From Candidatus Gastranaerophilales bacterium (GTDB lineage: Bacteria > Cyanobacteriota > Vampirovibrionia > Gastranaerophilales > Gastranaerophilaceae): a DNA stretch of 56,442 bases. Shown piece after piece: positions 17,875-26,975 of this stretch. Position 1 is the first letter of the stretch. Every line of letters begins with the position of its first letter. The notes beneath the pieces were generated by a model, which did no database searches, was not told the origin of the DNA, and saw only the letters and a program-made list of their open reading frames with translations. A program made the position numbers and the translations under genes. The stretch lies in NCBI GenBank assembly GCA_944322885.1, contig CALUQH010000013.1:1-56442 (forward strand), read 5' to 3'.

Positions 17875-19839
17875 TTATAATGAGCCGCCGCCGCCATCAT
17901 AGAAGTAATCATAGTGTCTTATATCATCATAGTTATTAATGTATTCGGCTTCAACATTTTTCTGGAACTGAGTTTTCGGTGCAGTACTTCTTGAAGCAAG
18001 TAATGCGTCAATGTTAGGTGCAAGTGTTAATTCAAAGTGGAAACGTCCCATTTTGCTGTAAGGCTCGTTGTAGTTGCGGATTAGAGGGAAGCCCCAGTAT
18101 AATCTTGCACTCAAGTCTGCCGGAAGCTGTACTCTTAAGCCCATACCGAGTGACGCTGCAAAGTAACTTCCGCCCATATAGTCTTCGGAAGCTGCAGGGA
18201 AAATACCTGCTGTATCAGCAAAAACTGCACCTTTAACGTATTTACCGATAAATGGTATTTTTTCACCGGTTCTCGGACTTGTGATTTCTCTGGGTAAAAT
18301 CGGGAACATCAACTCACCGCTGATGAAGTATCCGTTTTTACCAATCATCAAACCTTCTGAATAACCTCTTACTGTTGCCAAACCACCGGTCTGCATCTGA
18401 TCAAGGTAAGGAATTTGTTTGTCACCCGGTACAATCTGGTAGTTGCCTCTTAACTGCCCGATAATACCATGTGAAAAATCGTGTAATCTTACAACACTGC
18501 CGCTGTATTTAAAGTAGTTGTTATCCCTGTCGCTGTTGAATATCGGGAATGAATAATAAGCATCCTGATTTAAGTACCAAATACCATATTTGGTATCTTT
18601 TCTTAACATCAATGCAACTTCTGCTGATGTAATGTTATCAGTACTTCCTAAAAAGTCATCAAGAATTCCAATATCACTAAATGTTCTTGCTCGTTTGTAG
18701 TTTAAACCACCATATGCTTTTAACTCAAGGCCTGGTTTTCTTACAATTGGTTGAGAATAATACAATGAATATTGGTATGCATTGCTACCAATTTTAAGCG
18801 GAACTAAAGGACCATATTTGATATCGGCAAAAGTTGAGGAGAACATGAAACCGACACGTCCGTCATGTTTATTTACAGGAATGTTATAATCAAAGAAGGG
18901 GCTCTGAGCGCCTTTAGAAAAATATGAACCTAAAGACATCCTGTCACGTCTGCCGAATAAGCTGTCGGCATAAATCATGGCACCGCCTCTAAGGCTTCCT
19001 GTATTGTAACGGCCTGCATTATCAAATATACCCATTACGTGGAAAGGAAATGTTTCGTCTGCAACAACTTCAACATCTGTAGTACCCGGCTTTTGTCCGG
19101 CTTTTAAGTTTGCTGATAATTTTACGCCTTCGTTATATCTGTTGAAGTCCAAGATATCTTTTTCAAGTTCTACAATATCAAACAAATCTCCTTCTTTTTG
19201 GGGCAATCTGTCTGTGATGTATTTATCTTTTGTCCATCTGTTTTCCTGTACCGTAATGCTTCCGATACGGCTTTCTGTTAAGGCGATATAAATATTTCCG
19301 TTTTCAACCGTTTGTTCGGGCAAAAAGGCTCTTGCAGTTACAAAACCTTTTTCAGCATACAGGTTATTGATGCTGTCAATTACTTTTTGGATATCTTCTA
19401 TAAATACGTTTCTGCCTACTATTGGCTGAACAAGTTTATTTATTTCTTCTTTTGTTAAAATTTCAGAAGGTGCAACTTCAACTGAATTTACAAATACTCC
19501 TTTTGTATTTAATTCTTCAACAGTTGCCTGCTGCATAGAACCGCCGTTGTAGTTTTGAATAACTTGATTTTCTTTACTGCCGGGGTTTTCTTCTAGTTCT
19601 TTTTTTCGCTGGTAATATTGATAATCTTCATTTCTGTAATTATCTTGATATCTTTCTTTGAGATAGTTTGTATCATGTATTTGGTTCATACCGCCCTGCA
19701 TTCCGGCTTCCTGAATTACAGAAGGGGTAATTGTCGTTCCTCCAAAAGCATCAGCTTTTGCAAGATTTGATGCAGATAGCACAATAGCGACACACATTAC
19801 TGCACTTAAAATATTTCTTCTCGAACTAATCTTTTTCAT
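17875..19839 (-). CDS. Outer-membrane TpsB/ShlB-FhaC-type transporter
   Basis: The 654-residue precursor has a signal peptide (about 1-29, ending NLAKADA). A linker rich in Gln, Asn and Tyr follows. POTRA-like domains lie near 115-270 (VNSVEVAPSE ... ALTESRIGSI ... PGTTDVEVV). A beta-barrel runs from about 270 to the end with the VRGY motif (GGLATVRGYSEG) and a late KGAVFADTAG strand. Family members export large TpsA proteins or assemble outer-membrane proteins. No TpsA-like substrate gene adjoins it, so the cargo is unknown. It diverges from the Skp-like chaperone gene, which is a functionally sensible neighbour. Confidence 0.87.
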   Translation of the reverse strand: MKKISSRRNILSAVMCVAIVLSASNLAKADAFGGTTITPSVIQEAGMQGGMNQIHDTNYLKERYQDNYRNEDYQYYQRKKELEENPGSKENQVIQNYNGGSMQQATVEELNTKGVFVNSVEVAPSEILTKEEINKLVQPIVGRNVFIEDIQKVIDSINNLYAEKGFVTARAFLPEQTVENGNIYIALTESRIGSITVQENRWTKDKYITDRLPQKEGDLFDIVELEKDILDFNRYNEGVKLSANLKAGQKPGTTDVEVVADETFPFHVMGIFDNAGRYNTGSLRGGAMIYADSLFGRRDRMSLGSYFSKGAQSPFFDYNIPVNKHDGRVGFMFSSTFADIKYGPLVPLKIGSNAYQYSLYYSQPIVRKPGLELKAYGGLNYKRARTFSDIGILDDFLGSTDNITSAEVALMLRKDTKYGIWYLNQDAYYSFPIFNSDRDNNYFKYSGSVVRLHDFSHGIIGQLRGNYQIVPGDKQIPYLDQMQTGGLATVRGYSEGLMIGKNGYFISGELMFPILPREITSPRTGEKIPFIGKYVKGAVFADTAGIFPAASEDYMGGSYFAASLGMGLRVQLPADLSARLYWGFPLIRNYNEPYSKMGRFHFELTLAPNIDALLASRSTAPKTQFQKNVEAEYINNYDDIRHYDYFYDGGGGSL

Positions 19840-20001
19840 TTATTATTCACCTTTAAAAATTTAAAATATATATATTTAAATCCGGTCAAAAAAATTTTTG
19901 CGTTAGGTGTTGATATAAATAATGATTTTTTAATTTTTATTACAATATGTTAATAAAAATTAATCTTTTAACAAAATCTATTTTAACCTGCTATTATTAT
20001 A

Positions 20002-20007
20002 TATAAT
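20002..20007 (+). promoter_or_regulatory. Possible -10 box for the Skp-like gene
   Basis: TATAAT lies in the very AT-rich 262-bp gap between the divergent TpsB and Skp genes. A good -35 is not obvious. Nothing else was recognised in this gap. Confidence 0.3.
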
Positions 20008-20101
20008 ATTCAGGTGCTTGTAAAGGTCTTAAGATAAATATCAATCTTTATGTGTACCAATATTTACAAAAATAGTATAGGTAGTGTACAAGGGAGAAAA
20101 T

Positions 20102-20563
20102 ATGAACAACAAACTTAAATTTTTAGCGGTAGCGCTTAGTGCTTTTGTTATCGGAATATCTGTAAATAATTTCGCTATGTCTGATGTTCCTTCTAAAATT
20201 GCTGTAGTAGATGTCCCGCAGGTTGTGGCTTCATCATCACAGGTCAAAGCATTGAAGAAAGAACAGGAAGCAAAGGCTAAAGAAATTGTTGCATTTGTTG
20301 AAAAGGCAAGAAAAGAAGTAGCTGCAACAACCGATGTAAAGAAAAAACAAGCTCTTGAAGAAAAGTATAATAAGGAGTTAAACAGCAAAAAAGCTGCAAT
20401 GGATAAAAATTATGCATCAAAATTAAAAGCTATTGACAGCACAATTTCGGCTAAAATAACTGAGCAAGCAAAAACTGGCGGTTATGATTTAGTTCTTGCG
20501 AAAGGTGTTGTACTTTATGGCGGTACTGATATCACTGATGCAGTTAAAAAAGCTGTGAAATAG
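20102..20563 (+). CDS. OmpH/Skp-family periplasmic chaperone
   Basis: The start at 20102 is chosen because GGGAG is placed correctly before it; an in-frame ATG at 20084 lies upstream of that site. The 153-residue product has an N-terminal signal/anchor helix (FLAVALSAFVIGISVNNFAM), a beta-strand IAVVDVPQVVASSSQVK, a long Lys/Ala/Glu-rich coiled coil, and a C-terminal YDLVLAKGVVLYGGTDITD strand pair typical of OmpH/Skp. Such proteins escort outer-membrane proteins through the periplasm. It is divergent from the outer-membrane barrel gene and is followed by a terminator. Confidence 0.85.
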   Translation: MNNKLKFLAVALSAFVIGISVNNFAMSDVPSKIAVVDVPQVVASSSQVKALKKEQEAKAKEIVAFVEKARKEVAATTDVKKKQALEEKYNKELNSKKAAMDKNYASKLKAIDSTISAKITEQAKTGGYDLVLAKGVVLYGGTDITDAVKKAVK

Positions 20564-20582
20564 CAGTTATTTATTCATAAAT

Positions 20583-20615
20583 AAAAAACTCCGAACTTTA
20601 AGTTCGGAGTTTTTG
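20583..20615 (+). terminator. Terminator after the Skp-like gene
   Basis: The hairpin AAAAACTCCGAAC / GTTCGGAGTTTTT is followed by T residues. It is nearly symmetrical and may also end the convergent hyd transcript. Confidence 0.85.
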
Positions 20616-20631
20616 TTTTGTTGTGAGATTA

Positions 20632-22383
20632 TTATATATCCTTATATGACCCTGCAAATCTGTCCGAGTAAACTGTATGCAGTATTTCATGAGCTTTATG
20701 GGAATTCGGGTGTTCAAGATATTCCTGATAAAGCTTTTGAATTGAAGGGTTCATATGTGATTTTCTTAACGGCATTTCAGAATCTTCTTTATAAAGTCCT
20801 TCTGCACGTTCTTCTTTTATTTTCGAATTATCACAGCTTCTAGGCTGTCCGCCGCCGTTGATGCAACCGCCTGGGCAAGCCATAACTTCAAGCATCTGGA
20901 ACTGAGCTTTTCCTTCTTTGATTTCTCTCAAAGATTTTTCAGCTTCTTTCAGTGTGGAAACAACTCTTACAACAAGTTTTGTTCCTTTTAAATCAAGCTG
21001 AATATCTTTGCATCTGTTTGAAGTTCCGCGCATTTGATTAATGTCAACATCTTTAAGAACTTCTCCGGTAGCATATTCATAAGCTGTTCTTACTGCAGCT
21101 TCTGCAACACCGCCGGATGCCCCAAAAATTGTCCCCGCGCCGGTGTATTCTCCGAAAGGAGAATCATGGTCTTCAGGTTCTAGTCTATCAAAATTTATAC
21201 CTGCTTCTTTTATCATTCTGCCGAGTTCTTGCGTTGTTAATACATAATCTGTGTCAGGATGTCCGTTATGAGAAAGTTCTGAACGTTTGCATTCGTATTT
21301 CTTTGCAGTACAAGGCATAATCGCAACAACGACAAGATCTTCGCGATTAATATTGAAGTGTTTCGGCACAAGTTCTACCAGAACCGGCGATAGCATTGAC
21401 ATCGGTGATTTACAGCTTGACAGATGTTTGAGCATATCAGGATGCTGTTCTTCAAGATATTTTACCCATGCGGGACAGCAGGATGTGAATAACGGTAAAT
21501 TTTCTCCTGATTTTAATCTTTCAAGAAACTCCGTTGCTTCTTCCATAATAGTTAAATCAGCACCAAAATTTGTATCAAATACTAAGTTAAAACCGATTTT
21601 TCTCAATGCTGCATTCATTTTGCCTATGGAATTAACTCCGGGTTCAAGTCCGAACATTTCGCCAATTGCAACACGTGTTGCTGGAGCCATCTGAACAACG
21701 ACTGTTTTATCAGGGTTGGTAATTTCATTCCAGACCTGTTCTACATCGGATTTAATTGTTAACGCACCTGTCGGGCAAACAGCAGCGCATTGACCGCAGT
21801 TTACGCAATCTACCTGACCTAATGGTCTGCCGTTTATTGGTTGTACAACAGTTTTTGAACCTCTGTTTGCAAAACCGAGTACTGCATGTCCCTGAAATTC
21901 ACTGCAAGCCCTTACACATGCTCCGCACAATATACATTTGTTAGGATCTCTGACAATTGAAGGACTAGAAGCATCAATAAGCTGATATTCATCAAGTTCT
22001 TTGTCAGGGTAGCGTATGTTTCTGATTCCGTATTCTTCTGCGTATTGCTGTAATTCACAATTTCCTGATTTTTCACAGGTCAAGCAGTTTTTGTCATGAT
22101 TTGCAAGAAGAAGTTCCAGAACGGTTTTTCTGATTCTTCTTGTTCTTTCTGTATTAAGATGAATTTTTAATCCTGCCTCAGGCGGCATTGTACAGGATGA
22201 TTGAATGCCTCTGCCTTCAATTTCTACAACGCACATTCTGCATGCACCGAAAGATGTTAAGTCCGGACGGTAGCAGAAAGTCGGAACATTCATGCCTGCT
22301 TTTCTTATAACTTCAAGCAGATTTGGTTCGTCTGTAAATTCGACTTCTCTTCCGTCTATAAATAATGTTTTTTTATCTGTCAT
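20632..22383 (-). CDS. hydA: [FeFe] hydrogenase catalytic subunit, electron-bifurcating type (HydA/HndD)
   Basis: This subunit makes or oxidises H2 at the H-cluster. The 583-residue order is: [2Fe-2S] domain (CYRPDLTSFGACRMC), His-Cys3 [4Fe-4S] motif (HDKNCLTCEKSGNCELQ), two [4Fe-4S] motifs (CILCGACVRAC and CVNCGQCAAVCP), then the H-cluster motifs TSCCPAW, MPCTAKKYEC and MACPGGCINGGGQP, followed by a small-subunit-like C-terminal domain. With the NuoF- and NuoE-like genes upstream it forms a HydABC/Hnd complex coupling NADH and ferredoxin to H2. It is last in the operon, separated from hydB by a palindromic repeat. Confidence 0.97.
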   Translation of the reverse strand: MTDKKTLFIDGREVEFTDEPNLLEVIRKAGMNVPTFCYRPDLTSFGACRMCVVEIEGRGIQSSCTMPPEAGLKIHLNTERTRRIRKTVLELLLANHDKNCLTCEKSGNCELQQYAEEYGIRNIRYPDKELDEYQLIDASSPSIVRDPNKCILCGACVRACSEFQGHAVLGFANRGSKTVVQPINGRPLGQVDCVNCGQCAAVCPTGALTIKSDVEQVWNEITNPDKTVVVQMAPATRVAIGEMFGLEPGVNSIGKMNAALRKIGFNLVFDTNFGADLTIMEEATEFLERLKSGENLPLFTSCCPAWVKYLEEQHPDMLKHLSSCKSPMSMLSPVLVELVPKHFNINREDLVVVAIMPCTAKKYECKRSELSHNGHPDTDYVLTTQELGRMIKEAGINFDRLEPEDHDSPFGEYTGAGTIFGASGGVAEAAVRTAYEYATGEVLKDVDINQMRGTSNRCKDIQLDLKGTKLVVRVVSTLKEAEKSLREIKEGKAQFQMLEVMACPGGCINGGGQPRSCDNSKIKEERAEGLYKEDSEMPLRKSHMNPSIQKLYQEYLEHPNSHKAHEILHTVYSDRFAGSYKDI

Positions 22384-22406
22384 TTTGTTATTCCTTTATT
22401 TATGGA

Positions 22407-22459
22407 GAAGTGTGAAGAGTGATGAGTGAAGTAAAAATTCGTTTCTCTCTTCACACTTC
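22407..22459 (-). repeat. Palindromic repeat between hydB and hydA
   Basis: A perfect 13-bp inverted repeat (GAAGTGTGAAGAG / CTCTTCACACTTC) with a 27-nt loop. The arms are made of AGTGAAG-like heptamers. The repeat runs up to the end of hydB and appears to supply its TGA stop (22466-22468). It could be a dispersed repeat insertion, an RNA processing site, or a hairpin that tunes hydA relative to hydB. Confidence 0.65.
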
Positions 22460-22465
22460 ACTTCT

Positions 22466-24328
22466 TCACTCCAATACAATTGCTTTGAACGGGCAGTTTT
22501 GCATACAAGCCTCACATTTAATACATTTTTCCTGGTTAATGTGGTGCGGATGCTTAATAGTACCCTCGATTGCTCCTACAGGGCATATTCTTGCACACTT
22601 TGTGCATCCTCTGCAGGCGGATTCTTTAATAACAAGCTTTTTCATAGCTGTACAAACACCTGCAGGGCATTTTTTATCTTTTATGTGCGCAATATATTCG
22701 TCCCTGAAGTATTTAAGAGTTGAAAGAACCGGGTTCGGGGCAGTTTTTCCGAGCCCGCATAGAGAACCGTCTTTTACAGCATGGGCAAGTTCTTCCAGTG
22801 TCTCAAGATCTTTCATTTCACCTTTGCCTGCAACGATTTTTTCTAAAATTTTCAGCATATTTTTTGTTCCTTCGCGGCATGGAACACATTTACCGCAGCT
22901 TTCGTGCTGGGTAAAGTTCATGAAAAATCTTGCAACTTCAACGATACAGGTTTTGTCGCTCATAACTACAAGACCGCCAGAACCGACCATAGCACCGGCT
23001 TTTATAAGGTTGTCATAGTCCATCGGAATATCAAGATGTTCTTCTGTTAAACATCCGCCAGATGGGCCTCCGATTTGAACAGCTTTGAATTTTTTGCCGT
23101 CCCTCATTCCGCCGCCTATGTCAAAAACGATTTCTCTTAAAGTTGTACCCATTGGAACTTCAATAAGACCGGTGTTATTAACCTCACCTGTAAGTGCAAA
23201 TGTTTTTGTACCTTTGGAAGTTTCTGTTCCCATAGATGCAAACCAGTCTGCTCCGTTGAGAATAATTAAAGGAACATTTGCAAGAGTTTCAACGTTATTG
23301 ATTAAGGTCGGTCTGCCAAACAAACCTTTATTTGCAGGAAATGGCGGTTTAGGTCTTGGCATTCCTCTTTCGCCTTCAATTGATGCCATAAGAGCTGTTT
23401 CTTCTCCGCAAACAAAAGCTCCTGCTCCTTCTTTGATGTGTATTTCAAATGAGAAATTACTTCCCATTATGTTTTTACCGAGATAATTTCTTTCTTCAGC
23501 ATCTTTTATAGCTTTTCTCAGACGTTTAATAGCAAGCGGGTATTCCGCTCTTACATAAATATAGCCTTCGTCTGCACCTATCGCAAAAGCTGCAATTGCC
23601 ATCCCTTCAAGGAGTTTATGGGGGTCACCTTCCATAACCGATCTGTCCATAAAAGCTCCCGGGTCACCTTCGTCACCGTTACAAACAACATAAGATTTTC
23701 CGCCTTTATTGGCTGCTGTAAATCTCCATTTGCGTCCGGTCGGGAAGCCTCCGCCGCCTCTGCCTCTGAGGCCTGATTTTTCGATTGTTTCAATAACTCC
23801 GTCCGGATTATTTTCTTCTATTACTTTGGATAAAGCTTCATAACCTCTTACGGCAATTGCTTCATCAATAGATTCTGCATTAATGTTTCCGCAGTTTGCA
23901 AGAGCTGTTCTTGTTTGTTTTGCATAAAAGTTTATGTGTTCGTCATCCTGAACACGTTCTTTTGTTTTCGGGTCAATATAAAGAAGCCTTTCAACGGGTT
24001 TGTTATTTTTTATGTGGCTTTCGTAAATTTCTTCAACATCTTTTTCTTTAACTTTAACATAAGTTACGTGTTTGTCAGGAATTGCAACCAGTACGCCCTG
24101 TTCACAGAAACCGTGGCAGCCTGTAGGTACAATTGTCATTTTGTCATAATCAGTTAAAACTGAAACGTCAGCACCGAGTTCTTTGAATTTATCAATAACT
24201 TTTAATGCTCCGTTTGCAACGCAGCCGGTTCCTGCACAAACAAGAACACGAAGCCCTTGGGATTTAACAAGTTCCTGTGCCTTTTTTTGTTCTTCTTTAA
24301 TATCTATATTTAATGCGGTTTTTTCCAT
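22466..24328 (-). CDS. hydB: Electron-bifurcating hydrogenase flavin/NADH subunit (HydB/HndC, NuoF-like)
   Basis: The 620-residue protein has an N-terminal thioredoxin-like [2Fe-2S] domain (VCAGTGCVANG ... PTGCHGFCEQG). A NuoF-like core binds FMN and NADH (GLRGRGGGGFPTGRKW, NGDEGDPGAFMDR). A [4Fe-4S] site follows (ESCGKCVPCREGT), then a C-terminal 2x[4Fe-4S] ferredoxin domain (CRGCTKCARICP, CIKCEACMQNCP). This is the subunit held to perform flavin-based electron bifurcation in HydABC complexes. It begins where hydC ends (1-nt overlap). Confidence 0.96.
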   Translation of the reverse strand: MEKTALNIDIKEEQKKAQELVKSQGLRVLVCAGTGCVANGALKVIDKFKELGADVSVLTDYDKMTIVPTGCHGFCEQGVLVAIPDKHVTYVKVKEKDVEEIYESHIKNNKPVERLLYIDPKTKERVQDDEHINFYAKQTRTALANCGNINAESIDEAIAVRGYEALSKVIEENNPDGVIETIEKSGLRGRGGGGFPTGRKWRFTAANKGGKSYVVCNGDEGDPGAFMDRSVMEGDPHKLLEGMAIAAFAIGADEGYIYVRAEYPLAIKRLRKAIKDAEERNYLGKNIMGSNFSFEIHIKEGAGAFVCGEETALMASIEGERGMPRPKPPFPANKGLFGRPTLINNVETLANVPLIILNGADWFASMGTETSKGTKTFALTGEVNNTGLIEVPMGTTLREIVFDIGGGMRDGKKFKAVQIGGPSGGCLTEEHLDIPMDYDNLIKAGAMVGSGGLVVMSDKTCIVEVARFFMNFTQHESCGKCVPCREGTKNMLKILEKIVAGKGEMKDLETLEELAHAVKDGSLCGLGKTAPNPVLSTLKYFRDEYIAHIKDKKCPAGVCTAMKKLVIKESACRGCTKCARICPVGAIEGTIKHPHHINQEKCIKCEACMQNCPFKAIVLE

Positions 24329-24822
24329 TAGTTCCCCTCCTTCATCAATGTGTCAAGCACAATTGTAATAGCATCTGATGTCATTTGAGGATATACTTTG
24401 TCATTTATTACCACAACCGGAGCAAGACCGCATGCCCCGAGACAGCTTACGGTTTCAAGAGAAAATAGGCCGTTTTCACTTGTCAGCTGCCCCGTCGGGA
24501 TATTTAATTTTGCTCTTATGGCATTTAAAACAGGCATTGATCCGCGTACGTGGCAGGCTGTGCCGTCACATACTTTTATTTCATATTTCCCTTTAGGTTC
24601 AAGGGAAAACTGTGCATAAAATGTTGCAACTCCAAAAACTGTAGCAGGTGATAATCCCTCGATTTTTGTTCCGATATAAATCATTGCTTCTTCAGGAAGA
24701 TATCGGTAAGTTTCCTGAACTTTCTGCAAAATCGCAATCAAGTTAGATTTTTTCCCGTCATAAGTCCGGATAATTTCATCTAACTTGGATGTGTCGATTT
24801 TATGAGGATTTGTTACACTCAT
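24328..24822 (-). CDS. hydC: Electron-bifurcating hydrogenase small subunit (HydC/HndA, NuoE-like)
   Basis: The 164-residue NuoE-like [2Fe-2S] thioredoxin-fold protein has the ligand pairs CDGTAC and CLGAC in the expected spacing, plus the helical N-terminal YLPEEAMIYI region. It is the first gene of hydCBA. A GAG-containing site lies just before the ATG (AGGAGTTCGAG on the minus strand). Confidence 0.95.
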   Translation of the reverse strand: MSVTNPHKIDTSKLDEIIRTYDGKKSNLIAILQKVQETYRYLPEEAMIYIGTKIEGLSPATVFGVATFYAQFSLEPKGKYEIKVCDGTACHVRGSMPVLNAIRAKLNIPTGQLTSENGLFSLETVSCLGACGLAPVVVINDKVYPQMTSDAITIVLDTLMKEGN

Positions 24823-24932
24823 CTCGAACTCCTATGTAATTTATTTTTAACCCCGATTGTATTATATATAGAAAAGGTAAATAAAGTACAATCTTAACAG
24901 TATTTTCACATAAAAGTTCTTTTAAATCAAGT

Positions 24933-25436
24933 TTATTTTGTTCTGTTACCTTTTAAATCGTTTGTTAATTTGGTTATTGTTCTATATAAATTTCGCAAAA
25001 ATGAGTCTTCATGATTTTCTTTCAGATATGTACGCGTAAATTGTGTTTCATCCCCTGTTTCATAAACTCTGTAACCTGTTGTTTTGTATAAATAGGTATC
25101 GGATGTGTTGTCTGGAACGAGGGCTTGTTTTTGACTCGATTTTTTAGATAAATCCGTTACAGTAACAAAAAGTTTGTTTGCTACAGCTTCTTCTTCTCTT
25201 GCAGTAGTTAATTCGTTTAAAATATGATCTCCGCTATAGATATCCACTCTTACCTTATTGTTTCTGGCATAGTTACCTAAAGTTGTTTGAGCTTCATATA
25301 TTTTTGCCAGAGTGTCGTCTTTTAAAGAATAATTATCGTGAATTTGTACATGTTTTTTTGCAAGTTTTTCAAATCTGTTAGCTTTGGATGTTTGTATATT
25401 TTCTGCAATATGTGATATTATCGGTTTTATTTTCAT
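24933..25436 (-). CDS. Hypothetical protein, 167 residues
   Basis: No family was recognised. The protein is basic and soluble, begins MKIKPIISHIAENIQ without a signal peptide, and has a mixed helix/strand pattern (VRVDIYSGDHI, KLFVTVTDLS). AGGAGC lies before the ATG. It resembles other small lineage-specific proteins in this window at its N-terminus. It sits alone between hydC and nth. Confidence 0.65.
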   Translation of the reverse strand: MKIKPIISHIAENIQTSKANRFEKLAKKHVQIHDNYSLKDDTLAKIYEAQTTLGNYARNNKVRVDIYSGDHILNELTTAREEEAVANKLFVTVTDLSKKSSQKQALVPDNTSDTYLYKTTGYRVYETGDETQFTRTYLKENHEDSFLRNLYRTITKLTNDLKGNRTK

Positions 25437-25519
25437 AATATGCTCCTTTTTTCTTTTACATTTTTTATAGTAAATCGATGAAAAAAAATATTTGCTATTT
25501 TATAAAAAAATATTAAGAT

Positions 25520-26164
25520 TTATATTAATTTTTTACAATAATTTTTTATAGGGCATTCGTCACATTTTGGGTTTATAGGTTTGCAGACATTTTGACCGTG
25601 GGTTACAAGAAGAGTATTAATATCAATCCAGTATTTAACCGGAAGTTTTTCCCTCAGAGCAAATTCTGTTTCTTCCGGATTTTTGGTATGCACGTAGCCA
25701 AGACGGTTAAAAATTCTGTGTACGTGGACGTCGACACATATCGCAGGTTCATTAAATCCTCTTGATATTGTTAAGTTAGCCGTTTTTCTCCCGACTCCAT
25801 TAAATTTACAGAGTTCCTCAATAGAATTCGGGACTTTTGAATTATACTTTTCAACAAGCTCTTTGGATAATTCAACAATTTGTTTAGCTTTATTCGCATA
25901 AAATCCTACAGGATAAATTGCTTTTTCCAGTTCTTTGACATCGCAATTTGCAAAATCTTCTGGAGTATGTCCGAGCTTAAGCATTCTTAAAGTTGCGGGA
26001 TAAGTAGTTTTGTCATTTGTTCTCAAACTCAATATGCATGATATTAAAACAAGAAATGGATCGTTAAAGCAGTCCATTAAACCTACAAAATCGCTTTTTG
26101 GCTGGTCAGCCTTTTTTAGTAATTCGACTATTTTATCTATATTGATATCGGTTTTTGTTTTCAT
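25520..26164 (-). CDS. nth: Endonuclease III (DNA glycosylase/AP lyase)
   Basis: Nth removes oxidised pyrimidines and nicks AP sites. The 214-residue length is normal. The helix-hairpin-helix carries the catalytic Lys (LCKFNGVGRKTANL), the catalytic Asp lies in VDVHVHRIFNRLGYV, and the C-terminal [4Fe-4S] loop reads CKPINPKCDECPIKNYC with C-x6-C-x2-C-x5-C spacing. It is divergent from prepilin gene 3. Confidence 0.97.
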   Translation of the reverse strand: MKTKTDINIDKIVELLKKADQPKSDFVGLMDCFNDPFLVLISCILSLRTNDKTTYPATLRMLKLGHTPEDFANCDVKELEKAIYPVGFYANKAKQIVELSKELVEKYNSKVPNSIEELCKFNGVGRKTANLTISRGFNEPAICVDVHVHRIFNRLGYVHTKNPEETEFALREKLPVKYWIDINTLLVTHGQNVCKPINPKCDECPIKNYCKKLI

Positions 26165-26205
26165 ATAGTCTATTATATATCAACTCAGGTGAAAATGGTC
26201 TACTA

Positions 26206-26234
26206 TTGAAAATTACTTAAAATTCTTTTATAAT
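26206..26234 (+). promoter_or_regulatory. Promoter of prepilin gene 3
   Basis: TTGAAA (26206-26211), a 17-bp spacer, then TATAAT (26229-26234), about 34 bp before the ATG at 26268. Confidence 0.75.
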
Positions 26235-26267
26235 AGATGTTATAATAGTTTTATGAGGAGTATTAGT

Positions 26268-26975
26268 ATGAAAAAATATTGTAATTACTTCAAGAATATA
26301 GGGAGGTGGTATGCTTTGAGCTCTAAATCTGCCTTTACTCTTGCCGAAGTATTAATAACTCTTGGAATAATTGCTGTTGTTGCTGCTATGACATTGCCAT
26401 CTGTTATAATCAACTATCAGAAAGAAAAAACGGTTTCTTATGTCAAGAAGTTTTATAACGAAATAAATAATGCTGTCAGAATGTCTGTTGTTGATAATGG
26501 AGATGTTGAACTGTGGATGGAAGATGCACGCCCTGATAATTACAATGAAAACCTTAAGTTTTTACAGGAATACATTTTACCGTATATAAAATATTTTAAG
26601 GTTGATAACTGTAACAATCAACAGGTTTGCGTATATTTGTCTTACGGTATGTTTACATATAGAGTTGATGGTAATGGCGGTGATATTGTCTTTTATGTGA
26701 ACAGTAAACCCGAAAGAAGTCCTAAAAATTATTTTGCTTTTCAGTTTAATAAACGTAATGATGCTGTTGCAAATTTGAGTAATAAACCTATTGTCGAACC
26801 GTACACATTTCAATGGAATGGGAATTATAATCCACCGAAAGTAAATACTTTAAAAACTGACGGCTTGCTTGGATGTAATTCTTCTGCTGGTAATGCAAGA
26901 TATGCATATTATACAAAATGGATACAATTGAATAACTGGAAAATACCTGATGATTATCCATGGCATGCTAAATAG
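26268..26975 (+). CDS. Prepilin-like protein 3, no homopolymer tract
   Basis: The ATG at 26268 is preferred over 26253 because GAGGAG (26255-26260) sits 7 nt before it. The 235-residue product has a 22-residue leader ending SSKSA, then FTLAEVLITLGIIAVVAAM. Its leader lacks a G tract, although GGGAGGTGG at 26300-26308 might be an eroded one. The body has a Cys pair (NCNNQQVC) and a shortened version of the family motif (VNSKPERSPK followed by YFAFQF). Its stop overlaps lpxK by 8 bp. It is a probable minor pilin or pseudopilin. Confidence 0.85.
   Translation: MKKYCNYFKNIGRWYALSSKSAFTLAEVLITLGIIAVVAAMTLPSVIINYQKEKTVSYVKKFYNEINNAVRMSVVDNGDVELWMEDARPDNYNENLKFLQEYILPYIKYFKVDNCNNQQVCVYLSYGMFTYRVDGNGGDIVFYVNSKPERSPKNYFAFQFNKRNDAVANLSNKPIVEPYTFQWNGNYNPPKVNTLKTDGLLGCNSSAGNARYAYYTKWIQLNNWKIPDDYPWHAK

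Noticed and set aside
20632-24822. Respiratory complex I fragment
   Set aside because: NuoE- and NuoF-like genes are present, but the third gene has the H-cluster motifs, which identifies a HydABC hydrogenase.
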